A DNA stretch of 64,000 bases from Elusimicrobia bacterium GWB2_63_22 (GTDB lineage: Bacteria > Elusimicrobiota > Elusimicrobia > Elusimicrobiales > UBA9959): the NCBI GenBank assembly GCA_001799735.1, contig MGUA01000033.1, positions 1-64,000 of the forward strand, in the 5' to 3' direction. The position numbers and the translations under genes are program-made. How positions within the stretch are numbered: position 1 is the first letter of the stretch; every line of letters begins with the position of its first letter. Of the stretch, positions 9,196 through 17,347 are shown one piece after another. Under the pieces are notes generated by a model. The model saw nothing but the letters and a program-made list of their open reading frames with translations, did no database searches and had not been told where the DNA came from.

Positions 9196-9230
9196 ACAAA
9201 AGAGCCGCGCAATGCGCGGCTCTTCTGTTT
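9196..9230. terminator. Bidirectional Rho-independent terminator
   Basis: A perfect 10-bp stem AGAGCCGCGC/GCGCGGCTCT (9201-9223) has a 3-base loop. AAAACAAA flanks it on the left and TCTGTTTT on the right. It separates pit (+) from the flavoprotein gene (-). Confidence 0.93.
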
Positions 9231-9244
9231 TAACCGGAAACCTG

Positions 9245-10513
9245 CTAGTGCTTGGCGGCGTCCCTGCCCGCCAGCATCCCGGACGTCCAGGCCAGGTGCA
9301 GGTTGTAGCCTCCGGAATCCCCGTCGATATCCAGCAGCTCCCCCGTAACGTAAAGCCCTTTCACTTTTTTTGAAGCGAAGGTGGCCGGGTTCACCTCTCC
9401 CGGGGCGCAGCCCCCGGCCGCCACCATAGCGTCCTCAAAACCGGTCGAGCCCTTGATCTGCATCGGCAGGCATTTGAGCAGCGCGGCGAACTTGTCCAGA
9501 GCCTCTGGCTCCAGGCGCCCGCAGAGCGCCTGCCACTGCGCCCCGGCCAGGCAGGCCAGGACCTTCATGAGCTTATCGTTATGCAGGCCGGCGGCGAAAT
9601 GACAGAAGGGCCTGTCGGCAAAGCGGGCGGCCCGCTCCGAAAGCAGGCGGAACAGCGCTCCCTCCGTGGTGTCAGGGAAGAGGTCGGCCTCGGCGAAGAC
9701 CTCCCCCTCCCCAAGCGCCGCCAGCGCGGCGCGGCTGACGTTAATGGCCGCCGGGCCGGAAAGGCCGTAAGAGGTGAACAGCAGTTCCCCGCGTGCCTGG
9801 GCCACGGTTCTGCCGCCGGCCGTTACGCGCAGGGCCGCCTGCAGGCGGACGCCGTCGAGCTCGGCCACAAAAGGCTCCCTTACCTTAAGCGGGACCAGCG
9901 CCGGGCTGGCCGGGGAGACGGTGTGGCCCAGGCCGCGCAGCAATGCGTAACCGGCGGAGGTGCCGCCTATCTGCGGATAACAGGGGCTGCCGGCGGCCAG
10001 GATGACCTTCCCAGCCGTAAAAACGAGTTTCTCCCCGCGCGGGCTTTTCTTGTCCCATTGCGGCGGCACCCGGCAGGCTTCCACCGTAAATACGCTGCCG
10101 GGCTTTATGGCGACGACTTCGGTAAGGGTACTCACCCTGGCCGTTCCGGCGGCGAGCTCGTTTATCAGCACGCCGACCACGTCCTGGGCCTTCATGGACC
10201 TGGGAAAAAACCTGCCGTCCTCCCCTTCAGTCCTCAGCAGGCCCAGCCCGTCGAAAAAGGCGAGCACCGCCGCGGGCGGCAGCGCGGCGAAAGTCTTTTT
10301 AAGGAAAGCTGCGGGCGCCCCATGGTAGAAGGACGGGCCGATTTCCAGGTTGGAAAAGTTGCATTTTCCGGAGCCGGTGGACAGGATCTTGCGCCCGGGC
10401 ACATGGTTCTTTTCCAGGACCAGTACCGAAGCTCCCGCGCGCGCGGCCTCCACGGCCGCGGCCAGGCCGGAAGCCCCGCCGCCAACGATGATCACGTCAA
10501 AATTATTTTCCAT
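9245..10513 (-). CDS. HI0933/BaiN-type NAD(P)/FAD-dependent oxidoreductase
   Basis: At 422 residues it has the usual length of this flavoprotein family. The N-terminal FAD dinucleotide-binding motif is VIIVGGGASGLAAAVEAARAG, followed by LEKNHVPGRKILSTGSGKCN, a hallmark of the HI0933 group. A second conserved block near the C-terminus reads LYVTGELLDIDGDSGGYN and contacts FAD. Physiological substrates of most members are unknown; BaiN acts on bile acids in gut clostridia, which need not apply here. It stands alone downstream of the aldolase terminator. Confidence 0.9.
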   Translation of the reverse strand: MENNFDVIIVGGGASGLAAAVEAARAGASVLVLEKNHVPGRKILSTGSGKCNFSNLEIGPSFYHGAPAAFLKKTFAALPPAAVLAFFDGLGLLRTEGEDGRFFPRSMKAQDVVGVLINELAAGTARVSTLTEVVAIKPGSVFTVEACRVPPQWDKKSPRGEKLVFTAGKVILAAGSPCYPQIGGTSAGYALLRGLGHTVSPASPALVPLKVREPFVAELDGVRLQAALRVTAGGRTVAQARGELLFTSYGLSGPAAINVSRAALAALGEGEVFAEADLFPDTTEGALFRLLSERAARFADRPFCHFAAGLHNDKLMKVLACLAGAQWQALCGRLEPEALDKFAALLKCLPMQIKGSTGFEDAMVAAGGCAPGEVNPATFASKKVKGLYVTGELLDIDGDSGGYNLHLAWTSGMLAGRDAAKH

Positions 10514-10515
10514 GT

Positions 10516-10548
10516 TAAAAAGGAACGCCCGGGAACCCCGGGCGTTCG
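10516..10548 (-). terminator. Rho-independent terminator of the aldolase gene
   Basis: Stem AACGCCCGGG/CCCGGGCGTT (10525-10547) with a 3-base loop. On the minus strand a T-run (10518-10522) follows. It lies directly before the start of the flavoprotein gene on the same strand. Confidence 0.88.
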
Positions 10549-10567
10549 CTCCTTTGCCTTGTTCAGG

Positions 10568-11545
10568 TCAGACCCTGCCGGCCGAACCGAGGACGGTGGT
10601 GTTCTTGTCCATGTACATCTTCACCAGCTCTTCGCGGGCCGGGCCCAGGTACTTGCGCGGGTCGAACTCGGTGGGCTTCTCGGCGAAGACCTTGCGGATG
10701 ACGGCGGTCATCACCAGGCGGCCGTCGGAGTCTATGTTGATCTTGCAGACGGCGCTCTTGGCGGCGCGGCGCAGCTGCTCGGCGGAGACGCCCACGGCGT
10801 TCTCCATCTTGCCGCCGTACTTGTTGATCATGTCGATATATTCGTTGAGCACCGAGGAGGCGCCGTGGAGCACGATCGGGAAGCCGGGGATGCGCTTCTC
10901 GCACTCCTCGAGGATGTCGAAGCGCAGCGGCGGCGCGCTCTCGCCGGGCTTCACCTTGAACTTGAAGGCGCCGTGGCTGGTGCCGATGGAGATGGCCAGC
11001 GAGTCCACGCCGGTCTTCTTCACGAAATCCTCAACCTGGGCGGGGTCGGTGTAGTTGGAATGCTCGTGCGAGACTTCGTCCTCTATGCCGGCCAGCACGC
11101 CGAGTTCGCCCTCCACGGTCACGTCGAACTTGTGGGCGTATTCCACCACCTGCTTCGTTATCTCCACGTTCTTCTCATAGGGGTGGTGGGAGGCGTCTAT
11201 CATCACGGAGGAGAAGCCGTTGTCGATGCAGCTCTTGCACAGCTCGAAGGTGTCGCCGTGGTCGAGGTGCAGGGCCACCGGCACCGGGCCTTCCTTCATT
11301 TCCTTGATCATCTCCATCGCGCCGCGGCCCATCCAGCGCAGCAGCGTGGCGTTGGCGTAGTCGCGGGCGCCCTTGGAGAGCTGCAGGATCACCGGGGAGC
11401 GGGAGCGCACGCAGGCGGTCAGGATGGCCTGCAGCTGCTCCATGTTGTTGAAATTATAGGCCGGCACGGCGTAGCCGTCCTTCATCGCAGCCTTGAACAT
11501 CTCGCGCGTATTGACGAAACCGAGTTCTTTGTAGGTTACCGGCAT
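10568..11545 (-). CDS. fba: Class II fructose-bisphosphate aldolase
   Basis: This 325-residue zinc enzyme interconverts fructose 1,6-bisphosphate with glyceraldehyde 3-phosphate and dihydroxyacetone phosphate. The catalytic and metal motifs are present: VPVALHLDHGDTFELC (catalytic Asp and zinc His), VEGELGVLAG, HSNYTDPAQVEDFV, and FPIVLHGASSV with a further zinc His. GGAGGACACT precedes the ATG, and a near-consensus promoter lies at 11578-11605. It is transcribed alone between that promoter and the terminator at 10516-10548. Confidence 0.95.
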   Translation of the reverse strand: MPVTYKELGFVNTREMFKAAMKDGYAVPAYNFNNMEQLQAILTACVRSRSPVILQLSKGARDYANATLLRWMGRGAMEMIKEMKEGPVPVALHLDHGDTFELCKSCIDNGFSSVMIDASHHPYEKNVEITKQVVEYAHKFDVTVEGELGVLAGIEDEVSHEHSNYTDPAQVEDFVKKTGVDSLAISIGTSHGAFKFKVKPGESAPPLRFDILEECEKRIPGFPIVLHGASSVLNEYIDMINKYGGKMENAVGVSAEQLRRAAKSAVCKINIDSDGRLVMTAVIRKVFAEKPTEFDPRKYLGPAREELVKMYMDKNTTVLGSAGRV

Positions 11546-11577
11546 AGTGTCCTCCGTGGTGAAATACCCTCAAACTC

Positions 11578-11605
11578 ATTATATTAATTAAAACGGGCCC
11601 GTCAA
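11578..11605 (-). promoter_or_regulatory. Sigma-70 type promoter of fba
   Basis: On the minus strand: TTGACG (11600-11605), a 16-base spacer, TATAAT (11578-11583). The ATG is 32 bases further on, giving a normal 5' leader with a GGAGGA site. Confidence 0.88.
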
Positions 11606-11714
11606 AACTTACTTCTCCCCCCGCTAATTTGATAAAATAGCTTATTAGCATCTCCGAGAGGGGTTTAAACGGAGACTGTCGCAACAGTGATAGTACGGGG
11701 ACAACGGAGGGAAC

Positions 11715-12164
11715 ATGCAGCCACAGGAAAAACCTTATCTTACAGGCCGGGCCTTTTTATTCAGCATCCACAAAGGCGAGGACCTGCTCCAGGCCATACA
11801 GTATTTCTGCCACCACCACCAGGTGCGCTGCGGCCTGATCAACGCCATAGGGGCCGTGGAGCGCGCGACGATCAGCGTCTACGACCAGAAGGCCAAGAAG
11901 TACAACAAGATCAATATAGAGAAAGAGCTGGAAATACTTTCCCTCTCCGGCAACATCAGCCTGTTCGACGACAAGCCGATGGTCCACGCGCACGTCATGT
12001 TCTCGGATTCCGAGGGCAAGGCTTTCGGCGGCCACCTGGTGATGGGCACGCGGGTGTTCAGCGCCGAGGTCTGCATCCAGGAGCTGACCGGCGACATAAA
12101 GGTGCGCAAGCTGGAAAAAGCCACGCAGCTGCCGCTGTGGGCCAACCCGGTCTGCCTTAAATGA
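11715..12164 (+). CDS. PPC-domain (DUF296) protein, possible DNA-binding regulator
   Basis: The 149-residue protein is a single PPC/DUF296 domain, the plant-and-prokaryote conserved fold that trimerises. Typical blocks are GEDLLQAIQYFCHHH, GLINAIGAVERATISVYD, and HAHVMFSDSEGKAFGGHL with the clustered His and Gly residues of the family. Plant AHL proteins with this domain bind AT-rich DNA; bacterial roles are largely unknown. GGAGG lies before the ATG. Its stop overlaps the era start (ATGA), so the two are co-translated. Confidence 0.85.
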   Translation: MQPQEKPYLTGRAFLFSIHKGEDLLQAIQYFCHHHQVRCGLINAIGAVERATISVYDQKAKKYNKINIEKELEILSLSGNISLFDDKPMVHAHVMFSDSEGKAFGGHLVMGTRVFSAEVCIQELTGDIKVRKLEKATQLPLWANPVCLK

Positions 12165-13117
12165 CGGACGGCTCTCCTCTCAAGGACGGCATGGATGGAG
12201 GCGGCATAACCCCGCCTCCATCTTCATTCCGGGCCGGCTTCATCCCGATAACCGGGCTGCCCAACGCCGGCAAGTCCACGCTGATGAATTCCCTGTGCGG
12301 CACGCGCCTCTCCATCATCTCGGACAAGCCTCAGACCACCCGCAACAATATCCTGGGCATCCTCAACGCCCCTGGCTTCCAGGCCGTGTTCGTGGACACC
12401 CCCGGCCTGCTGAAGGCCCGCAACCTTTTCGAACGCAGCATGGAGGGCGCCATAAAACGCGCCGCCAGGGAAGAGGGCGACCTCTGCATCCTGATCGCCG
12501 AGCCCGGCCTCCCGCCGGCGGACAAGATCCACCTCTTCGACCCGCTCAAGCAGGTCCGCTGCCCGCTCTACCTGGCCATCAACAAGCTGGACAAGGAAAA
12601 GACGGAGGACAGGGCCAAAGCCGCGGCCGATTTCTATTCCAAGCTGCTGCCCGTAGCCCAGGTCTTCCATATTTCCGCTCTTACCGGCGGCGGGCTTAAG
12701 GAGCTGCGCGCCGGCATAAAGGCGGCCCTGCCCGAGCATCCCCCCTACTACCCGGTCGACCAGCTTACCGACCGCTGGGAAAAATTCTACGCCGCGGAGA
12801 TCATCCGCGAGCAGATCTTCAAGATGTACAGCCAGGAGATCCCCTACTCCTGCGCCGTGGAGATAGAGGTTTTCAGGGAGATGCCCGGCGAGGACGACCA
12901 GATCCTGGCGGCCGTGCACGTGGCGCGCGCCGGCCAGAAGCCGATAATCATAGGCAAGGGCGGTTCCGCCATCGCGCGCCTGCGCGAGGCTTCCGCCAAG
13001 GCCCTCGGCGTTTTCCTCCACCGCCGGGTAGAGCTGCACCTGACCGTAAAGGTCACCCCCGGCTGGCAGGACAACCCCGGCTTCCTCAAGGAAATCGGTT
13101 TTTATGACAAGAAATAG
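12161..13117 (+). CDS. era: GTPase Era
   Basis: Era (318 residues) binds the 3' end of 16S rRNA and helps 30S subunit assembly. The G domain shows the P-loop TGLPNAGKST (32-40), PQTTRNN (switch region), FVDTPG (around 80) and NKLDKE. A C-terminal KH domain carries IIIGKGGSAIARLREASAK. The first ~24 residues are a Gly/Pro-rich extension slightly longer than in E. coli Era, so an internal start is possible but no better site is seen. It overlaps the PPC gene by 4 bases and the next gene by 14. Confidence 0.94.
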   Translation: MTDGSPLKDGMDGGGITPPPSSFRAGFIPITGLPNAGKSTLMNSLCGTRLSIISDKPQTTRNNILGILNAPGFQAVFVDTPGLLKARNLFERSMEGAIKRAAREEGDLCILIAEPGLPPADKIHLFDPLKQVRCPLYLAINKLDKEKTEDRAKAAADFYSKLLPVAQVFHISALTGGGLKELRAGIKAALPEHPPYYPVDQLTDRWEKFYAAEIIREQIFKMYSQEIPYSCAVEIEVFREMPGEDDQILAAVHVARAGQKPIIIGKGGSAIARLREASAKALGVFLHRRVELHLTVKVTPGWQDNPGFLKEIGFYDKK

Positions 13118-13574
13118 GGGTGAGGTCCTCCTTTACTCCCTGGCGGCCTATTTCTCGCTCGCCGCGCTCCTGACTATCGTGGTGCTCCTGGGCGCGCTGG
13201 CCGGCATGAAGCTGGCCTTCGCGCTGGCCCGGTTCGGCCTGGGGCCGGAGCAGGTTTACTGGCTCAAACCGGCCCTTTACGATTCGGCCGGCTTCGCCAT
13301 CGCCTCCGTCGCCACGGCGGTCCTGCATTACTACCTGGCCAGCCTGCTGCACTTTGCGGGGGCCGGCCGCGCGGGAATCTCGGCCGCGGTCTTCTTCGGC
13401 GCGGTCTTCTGCGGCCTCATTTTCTGGCGCGGGGCGGCGGCTTCCAGCCTTGGCGCCTACGGTTTTTCAGGGTTATGCGTCACTGCCGCGGTCCTCATCG
13501 GCGGCCTGGGCGCGGCGTTCCAGGAGCCGGGAGAAAATCCCTGGCCCCAGTCGGTAGCCGCGCGTTTTAGGTAG
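13104..13574 (+). CDS. Small multi-pass membrane protein of unknown function
   Basis: The 156-residue protein has about four predicted membrane helices (LAALLTIVVLLGALAG, SAGFAIASVATAVLHYYL, GISAAVFFGAVFCGLIFW, SGLCVTAAVLIGGLGAAF). No family is recognised. Its start lies inside the end of era (14-base overlap), which suggests translational coupling. It ends exactly one base before the stop codon of the convergent radical SAM gene, with no terminator between them. Confidence 0.7.
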   Translation: MTRNRGEVLLYSLAAYFSLAALLTIVVLLGALAGMKLAFALARFGLGPEQVYWLKPALYDSAGFAIASVATAVLHYYLASLLHFAGAGRAGISAAVFFGAVFCGLIFWRGAAASSLGAYGFSGLCVTAAVLIGGLGAAFQEPGENPWPQSVAARFR

Positions 13575-14600
13575 TTACTTCCAGACTCCGGGTATAGCCC
13601 GCCCGCACGGGCAGGTCCCGGTCCCTTCCAGCAGATTCTCTTTAACGCCGAAACCTTCGCGGCGCACTACCGCCCGGCCGCAGGCCGGGCATAGCGTGTC
13701 CTGGCCTGCGGAGCCGGGGACGTTGCCGCAGTAGACGTAGCGCAGCCCTTTGGCCAGGGCTCTGTCGCGGGCGCGGTACAGCGTAGCCGCCGGGGTGGAC
13801 GCCCGGTCCGACATCAGGTGGTCGGGATGGAAAGCGGTAAGGTGCCAGGGGATGTCCGGCGAAAGGCCGGCCAGGAAGGCCGCCATGGCGGAGATCTCCC
13901 CGTCGGAATCGTTGAAGCCGGGGATCAGCAGGGTCACCACCTCCAGCCAGAAGCCGGCCTCCTTTATTATCCGTATCCCTTCCAGCACGCGGTCCAGCCT
14001 GGCGCCGCAGACCCTGCTGTAATTTTCTTCGTCAAAGGATTTGAGGTCCACCTTCCAGAGGTCCAGCGACGGCCTGAGGAAGGCGGCGGCCTCCGGCGTG
14101 GCGTAGCCGTTGGAGACAAAGCCGGTGCGCAGGCCCAGCGCCTTCGCTTCGGCAAAGACCCCGGCCGCCCATTCGGCGGTTATCAGCGGCTCGTTATAGG
14201 TGGAGACAACGAGCTTCGCCCCGCAGCCCGCCGCGGCCGCCGCCAGCTCCGCCGCCCCGGTTTTATGCGGGCTGAGGCCGGCCGCCGCTTTAACGTCGGA
14301 GATCTCCCAGTTCTGGCAGAAGGAGCAGCGGAAGTTGCAGCCGAACATGCCGAAGGAAAGAGTGCGCGCCCCCGGCAGCGCGTGGAAGAAGGGCTTTTTC
14401 TCTATCGGGTCAGGCGCCGCGCCCGACACGTAGCCCCAGGGGGCCATCAGGGTCCCCCCGTCGTTATACCGCGCTCCGCAGAGCCCCGTGCCGCCGGGCG
14501 CGGCAACGCAGCGGTGGGCGCAGGCCAGACAGCGGACCCGGCCGCCGGAGAGTTTTTCAGAAAGCCCGGCGGGCCGGGTCAGCTCCGGGAGAAAAGGCAT
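13575..14600 (-). CDS. amrS: AmmeMemoRadiSam-type radical SAM enzyme (AmrS)
   Basis: The 341-residue protein carries the radical SAM cluster motif CxxxCxxC in FGCNFRCSFCQNWEISD. An extra N-terminal Cys pair sits in RCLACAHRC, and a C-terminal pair in LCPACGRAVV and GTCPCGRAIPG probably binds metal. The layout and core phrases match the AmmeMemoRadiSam group (PflA-like), which usually occurs with AMMECR1 and Memo proteins; neither partner is encoded here. The substrate is unknown. It is the last gene of a minus-strand unit with the lipid kinase (1-base gap). Confidence 0.88.
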   Translation of the reverse strand: MPFLPELTRPAGLSEKLSGGRVRCLACAHRCVAAPGGTGLCGARYNDGGTLMAPWGYVSGAAPDPIEKKPFFHALPGARTLSFGMFGCNFRCSFCQNWEISDVKAAAGLSPHKTGAAELAAAAAGCGAKLVVSTYNEPLITAEWAAGVFAEAKALGLRTGFVSNGYATPEAAAFLRPSLDLWKVDLKSFDEENYSRVCGARLDRVLEGIRIIKEAGFWLEVVTLLIPGFNDSDGEISAMAAFLAGLSPDIPWHLTAFHPDHLMSDRASTPAATLYRARDRALAKGLRYVYCGNVPGSAGQDTLCPACGRAVVRREGFGVKENLLEGTGTCPCGRAIPGVWK

Positions 14601-14601
14601 G

Positions 14602-15498
14602 TTATTTGCCGGGCAGGCTGGGTTTGGGGGCGAGCACCTTGAGCGCGCCGGGCAGCACGCTGAACCGGAGCCGTCCGTCGTGGGAATAAAAATCCTCCCC
14701 GTCGAGGTGGTACCAGGCCCCGCCGCCGCAGTCCAGCTCTATGAGCCTGGCCTTGAGGGCGGAATAGATGTCCGTATGCCTGTCGAGGCGGCCCCGGAAC
14801 AGGTCCGGCAGCGCGAGCAGCAGGCGCGGCAGGGAAGCTTTCTTTATGGAGATGAGGTCCAGCAGGCCGTCGTCGATATAGGCGCCGGGGGCGACCTTGG
14901 CCCCGCCGCCGTACTGCACGCCGTTGAGGACAGCGTTGATCATGGCTTCGGTCTCGAAGCGCCGCCCGTCGGCGCTGCCAGCTACCTTCGAGGGCTTGTA
15001 GGCGAGCAGGCGCCGCGCGGCGTGCCAGACGTACGGGAAGATCCCCCGCCGCCCCGTCATGGTATTGAAATCGTGGGCCACTTCGGCGTCCAGGCCTACG
15101 CCGGCCGCGCAGAAGAAAGGCTTGCCGTTGGCCAGCGCGGTATCCACCGGGCGGGCCGACCAATCCAGCAGCCCCGCCAGCGCGGCGTCGAAATCCAGCG
15201 GGATGTAGAGGTTCCTGGCCAGGCCGTTGCCGGAACCGCAGGGGAGTATTCCAAGCGCGGCCTGTTTACCCACCAGCGGGATCGCCGTCTCACGTATGGT
15301 CCCGTCGCCGCCGGCGGCCACTATCCTGGTGAAGCCGGCCAGCACGGCCCTGGCGGCCAGCTCGGAGGCATGGTCCCTGGCCGCGGTAAATTCCGCCTCG
15401 AAGCGCACCCGGCGCCCGGCGAAGAAGCGCTCTACGCGCTTAAACACGTCGCCGTGCCTGCGGCCCGCGTTGGGGTTGATTATGAAGAAATAGGACAT
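14602..15498 (-). CDS. Diacylglycerol/lipid kinase (YegS/DgkB family)
   Basis: The 298-residue protein belongs to the DAG kinase catalytic superfamily. It has FFIINPNAGRRHGDVFKR at the N-terminus and the nucleotide-binding signature AAGGDGTIRE. GILPCGSGNGLARNLYIP, another hallmark, follows. These kinases phosphorylate diacylglycerol or related lipids at the inner membrane. It lies 1 base from both neighbours and is clearly in one operon with them. Confidence 0.92.
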   Translation of the reverse strand: MSYFFIINPNAGRRHGDVFKRVERFFAGRRVRFEAEFTAARDHASELAARAVLAGFTRIVAAGGDGTIRETAIPLVGKQAALGILPCGSGNGLARNLYIPLDFDAALAGLLDWSARPVDTALANGKPFFCAAGVGLDAEVAHDFNTMTGRRGIFPYVWHAARRLLAYKPSKVAGSADGRRFETEAMINAVLNGVQYGGGAKVAPGAYIDDGLLDLISIKKASLPRLLLALPDLFRGRLDRHTDIYSALKARLIELDCGGGAWYHLDGEDFYSHDGRLRFSVLPGALKVLAPKPSLPGK

Positions 15499-15499
15499 G

Positions 15500-16168
15500 T
15501 CACTCTACGGCGGAGAGGCCGGTGGCCCAGTCGGCCTTCTCCCCGGTCGGGGTAATAGCGGAGATGACGTTGCCGGCGGCGGTTTCGCCTTTTTCGCAGA
15601 GGAAGCGGACGCTGTAGACGTAGCCGATGCGCAGGTCGGGCTTTTCCCCCAGCAGGCCGGGGGCCTCGGCGTACAGGTAGTCTATGCGCTTGTCGGGGCC
15701 GGTGTGCACGAAATTGAGGCGCCAGCCGCGCGCGGACTTTTTGGCCGTTATCATCTGCAGGTCCATCTCCAGCTCGCGGCCGGCGTAGGCGGAGGGCTTC
15801 CTGAAGAATTCGTCCCTGGCCCCGAGCACTGCCTCGCCCTTCGGGGCGCGCTGCGCGGGGAGCGGCTCTATAACTATGGGGCTGTCGCCGTTGCCGTTGC
15901 GGGCGCCCGCCAGGGTCTCGGCCGAGACGGAGGGGCGCGGGGCGGCTTTGGGGGCGGGTTCCTCCGGGATCTCCTCGTCGGCCAGGTCCTCTGCGGGGAT
16001 CTCATCCTCGGGCTCCGCGGCGGCTCCGTAGGAGGGCTTGTACTCCGCGGCATAGGGCTGCGGCTTCGGGGCCTGAGGATAGAAGCGGTCCTTCAGTATG
16101 AAGCCGGCGATTATGCCGATCAGGAACAGCAGAAAAGTGTTCAACACCCTCAGGCGGAAAAAACTCAT
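15500..16168 (-). CDS. Membrane-anchored protein of unknown function with acidic Pro-rich linker
   Basis: The protein (222 residues) has an N-terminal membrane anchor (FLLFLIGIIAGFIL). A roughly 80-residue linker rich in Pro, Glu and Ala follows. The C-terminal domain of about 110 residues has mixed hydrophobic beta pattern (ELEMDLQMITAKKSARGW, GYVYSVRFLCEKGETAAG). No family was recognised. It heads the unit with the lipid kinase and amrS. AT-rich sequence directly before the ATG (TATTATAAAATCAACCT) lacks a strong Shine-Dalgarno site and could hold a very close -10 box. Confidence 0.75.
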   Translation of the reverse strand: MSFFRLRVLNTFLLFLIGIIAGFILKDRFYPQAPKPQPYAAEYKPSYGAAAEPEDEIPAEDLADEEIPEEPAPKAAPRPSVSAETLAGARNGNGDSPIVIEPLPAQRAPKGEAVLGARDEFFRKPSAYAGRELEMDLQMITAKKSARGWRLNFVHTGPDKRIDYLYAEAPGLLGEKPDLRIGYVYSVRFLCEKGETAAGNVISAITPTGEKADWATGLSAVE

Positions 16169-16224
16169 AGGTTGATTTTATAATATATTGGCGGCGCCGG
16201 GACAAGCCGCCGCCGTGCCGTGCC

Positions 16225-16260
16225 CAAAAAAAGAACCGGCCGGGAACTCCCCGGCCGGTC
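16225..16260 (-). terminator. Rho-independent terminator after the lipoprotein pair
   Basis: Stem ACCGGCCGGG/CCCGGCCGGT (16235-16259) with a 5-base loop. A 7-base T-run on the minus strand follows (16226-16232). Confidence 0.9.
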
Positions 16261-16281
16261 TCCTGCCCGCGCCCGCCGGCC

Positions 16282-17340
16282 CTACTGCAGCTGGGCGTCG
16301 AGGTCGTAGGAAGAGGTGCGGTTCACCTTCAGGGGCATCTTCTTGTTCTTCATCAGCAGCTGTGACAGGTCGGCGGCGCCGCCCCTGTGCATCGCCACGT
16401 CCAGGACGGCCGTGCCGCCGCTGTAGCCGCGCACCCAGGAGGCGCGGACCGCGGGGATATTGCGCAGGACCTTGGTGAATTCGCTGAGGTCGTTCATCGT
16501 CCCGACGTTGGCCAGGTTGAGCCGCACGATGGACCTTTCCCGGAGGGCCTTGAGGACGGCTTCCTTGAGCGGCTCGGCGGCCTTCTTGGCCGCGTTGATG
16601 ATGGAGGCTCTGGCGGCCGCGGGTTCGTTGAGGTCTATGCCGCCGGCGGCTTCCTGCACGGAGGCGAGGGTTTCCTGCGACCCCTGCTTGACCGCGGAGA
16701 GCGAGATGCCGGCCCGGTAGGAGATGAAGCCGCCGAGGCCTTCCTTCGTGTTGAAAGAGGTGTTGGCCGCTCCCTTGATCACGATATCGGCCTTGTCCTT
16801 CTCTCCGGTAATAAAGCCGGCTTCGGCGAACTTGTTCTTGAGCTCCAGGGCGGCGTACTCCGTCGCCTGGGTTTTGGAATCGGCGGCCTCGGAAACGTCG
16901 AAACCTATTACGGGGTTGCCCAGCTTCTGGGGCTCGGTCTCGAGGGTGCGCAGCTTGGCCGAGAGGTCTTCCTTGCGGACGTGGGCGCGGATGCGGGTCT
17001 TGTAGAACTCCCCGTCGCGCCACTCCTTGAGGACCTCGTATTTCTCTATGTAGCCTTCGGTCTGGGAGGTTATGTTGTCGTCGATCAGCACGGCTTTGGA
17101 GACCATGGCGTCCTGCGAGACATAAACCCCCACCACCAGGGCCAGCGCGCCCTTCAGGGCTTCGCCCAGGGAGGTCTTGCGGGCGCCCTCGGTGTCGCCG
17201 TTTATGACAGGCGCCATCCCCTCGGCCTCCACGACTTCCGTCTCGTAGGCGGGGTTAATGGCGCTGCGGCGGGTGCCGGAACAGCCGGCGGCGGCGAACA
17301 TCGCCGCCGCCAAGAGGACGCTGACTGAGCGTTTGGTCAT
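16282..17340 (-). CDS. Lipoprotein, LPP20/FlgT-like N-terminal region suspected
   Basis: The 352-residue protein has a lipoprotein signal with lipobox AAGC (Cys20). The next region (EALKGALALVVGVYVSQDAMV, then YIEKYEVLKEW) resembles the N-terminal domain of FlgT-type envelope proteins; this match is weak and by eye. The middle and C-terminal parts show repeated alpha/beta pattern resembling a lipoprotein ring or CsgG-associated fold, which I cannot confirm. It is 7 bases downstream of the LPP20 gene and ends at the terminator at 16225-16260. Confidence 0.75.
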   Translation of the reverse strand: MTKRSVSVLLAAAMFAAAGCSGTRRSAINPAYETEVVEAEGMAPVINGDTEGARKTSLGEALKGALALVVGVYVSQDAMVSKAVLIDDNITSQTEGYIEKYEVLKEWRDGEFYKTRIRAHVRKEDLSAKLRTLETEPQKLGNPVIGFDVSEAADSKTQATEYAALELKNKFAEAGFITGEKDKADIVIKGAANTSFNTKEGLGGFISYRAGISLSAVKQGSQETLASVQEAAGGIDLNEPAAARASIINAAKKAAEPLKEAVLKALRERSIVRLNLANVGTMNDLSEFTKVLRNIPAVRASWVRGYSGGTAVLDVAMHRGGAADLSQLLMKNKKMPLKVNRTSSYDLDAQLQ

Positions 17341-17347
17341 CGGTATC

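Noticed and set aside
13556-13580. Search for a terminator between the convergent membrane-protein and amrS genes, and likewise at 35569-35572
   Set aside because: The gaps are 0 and 4 bases, and no hairpin with a T-run is visible. Transcripts may overlap, but there is no positive evidence.
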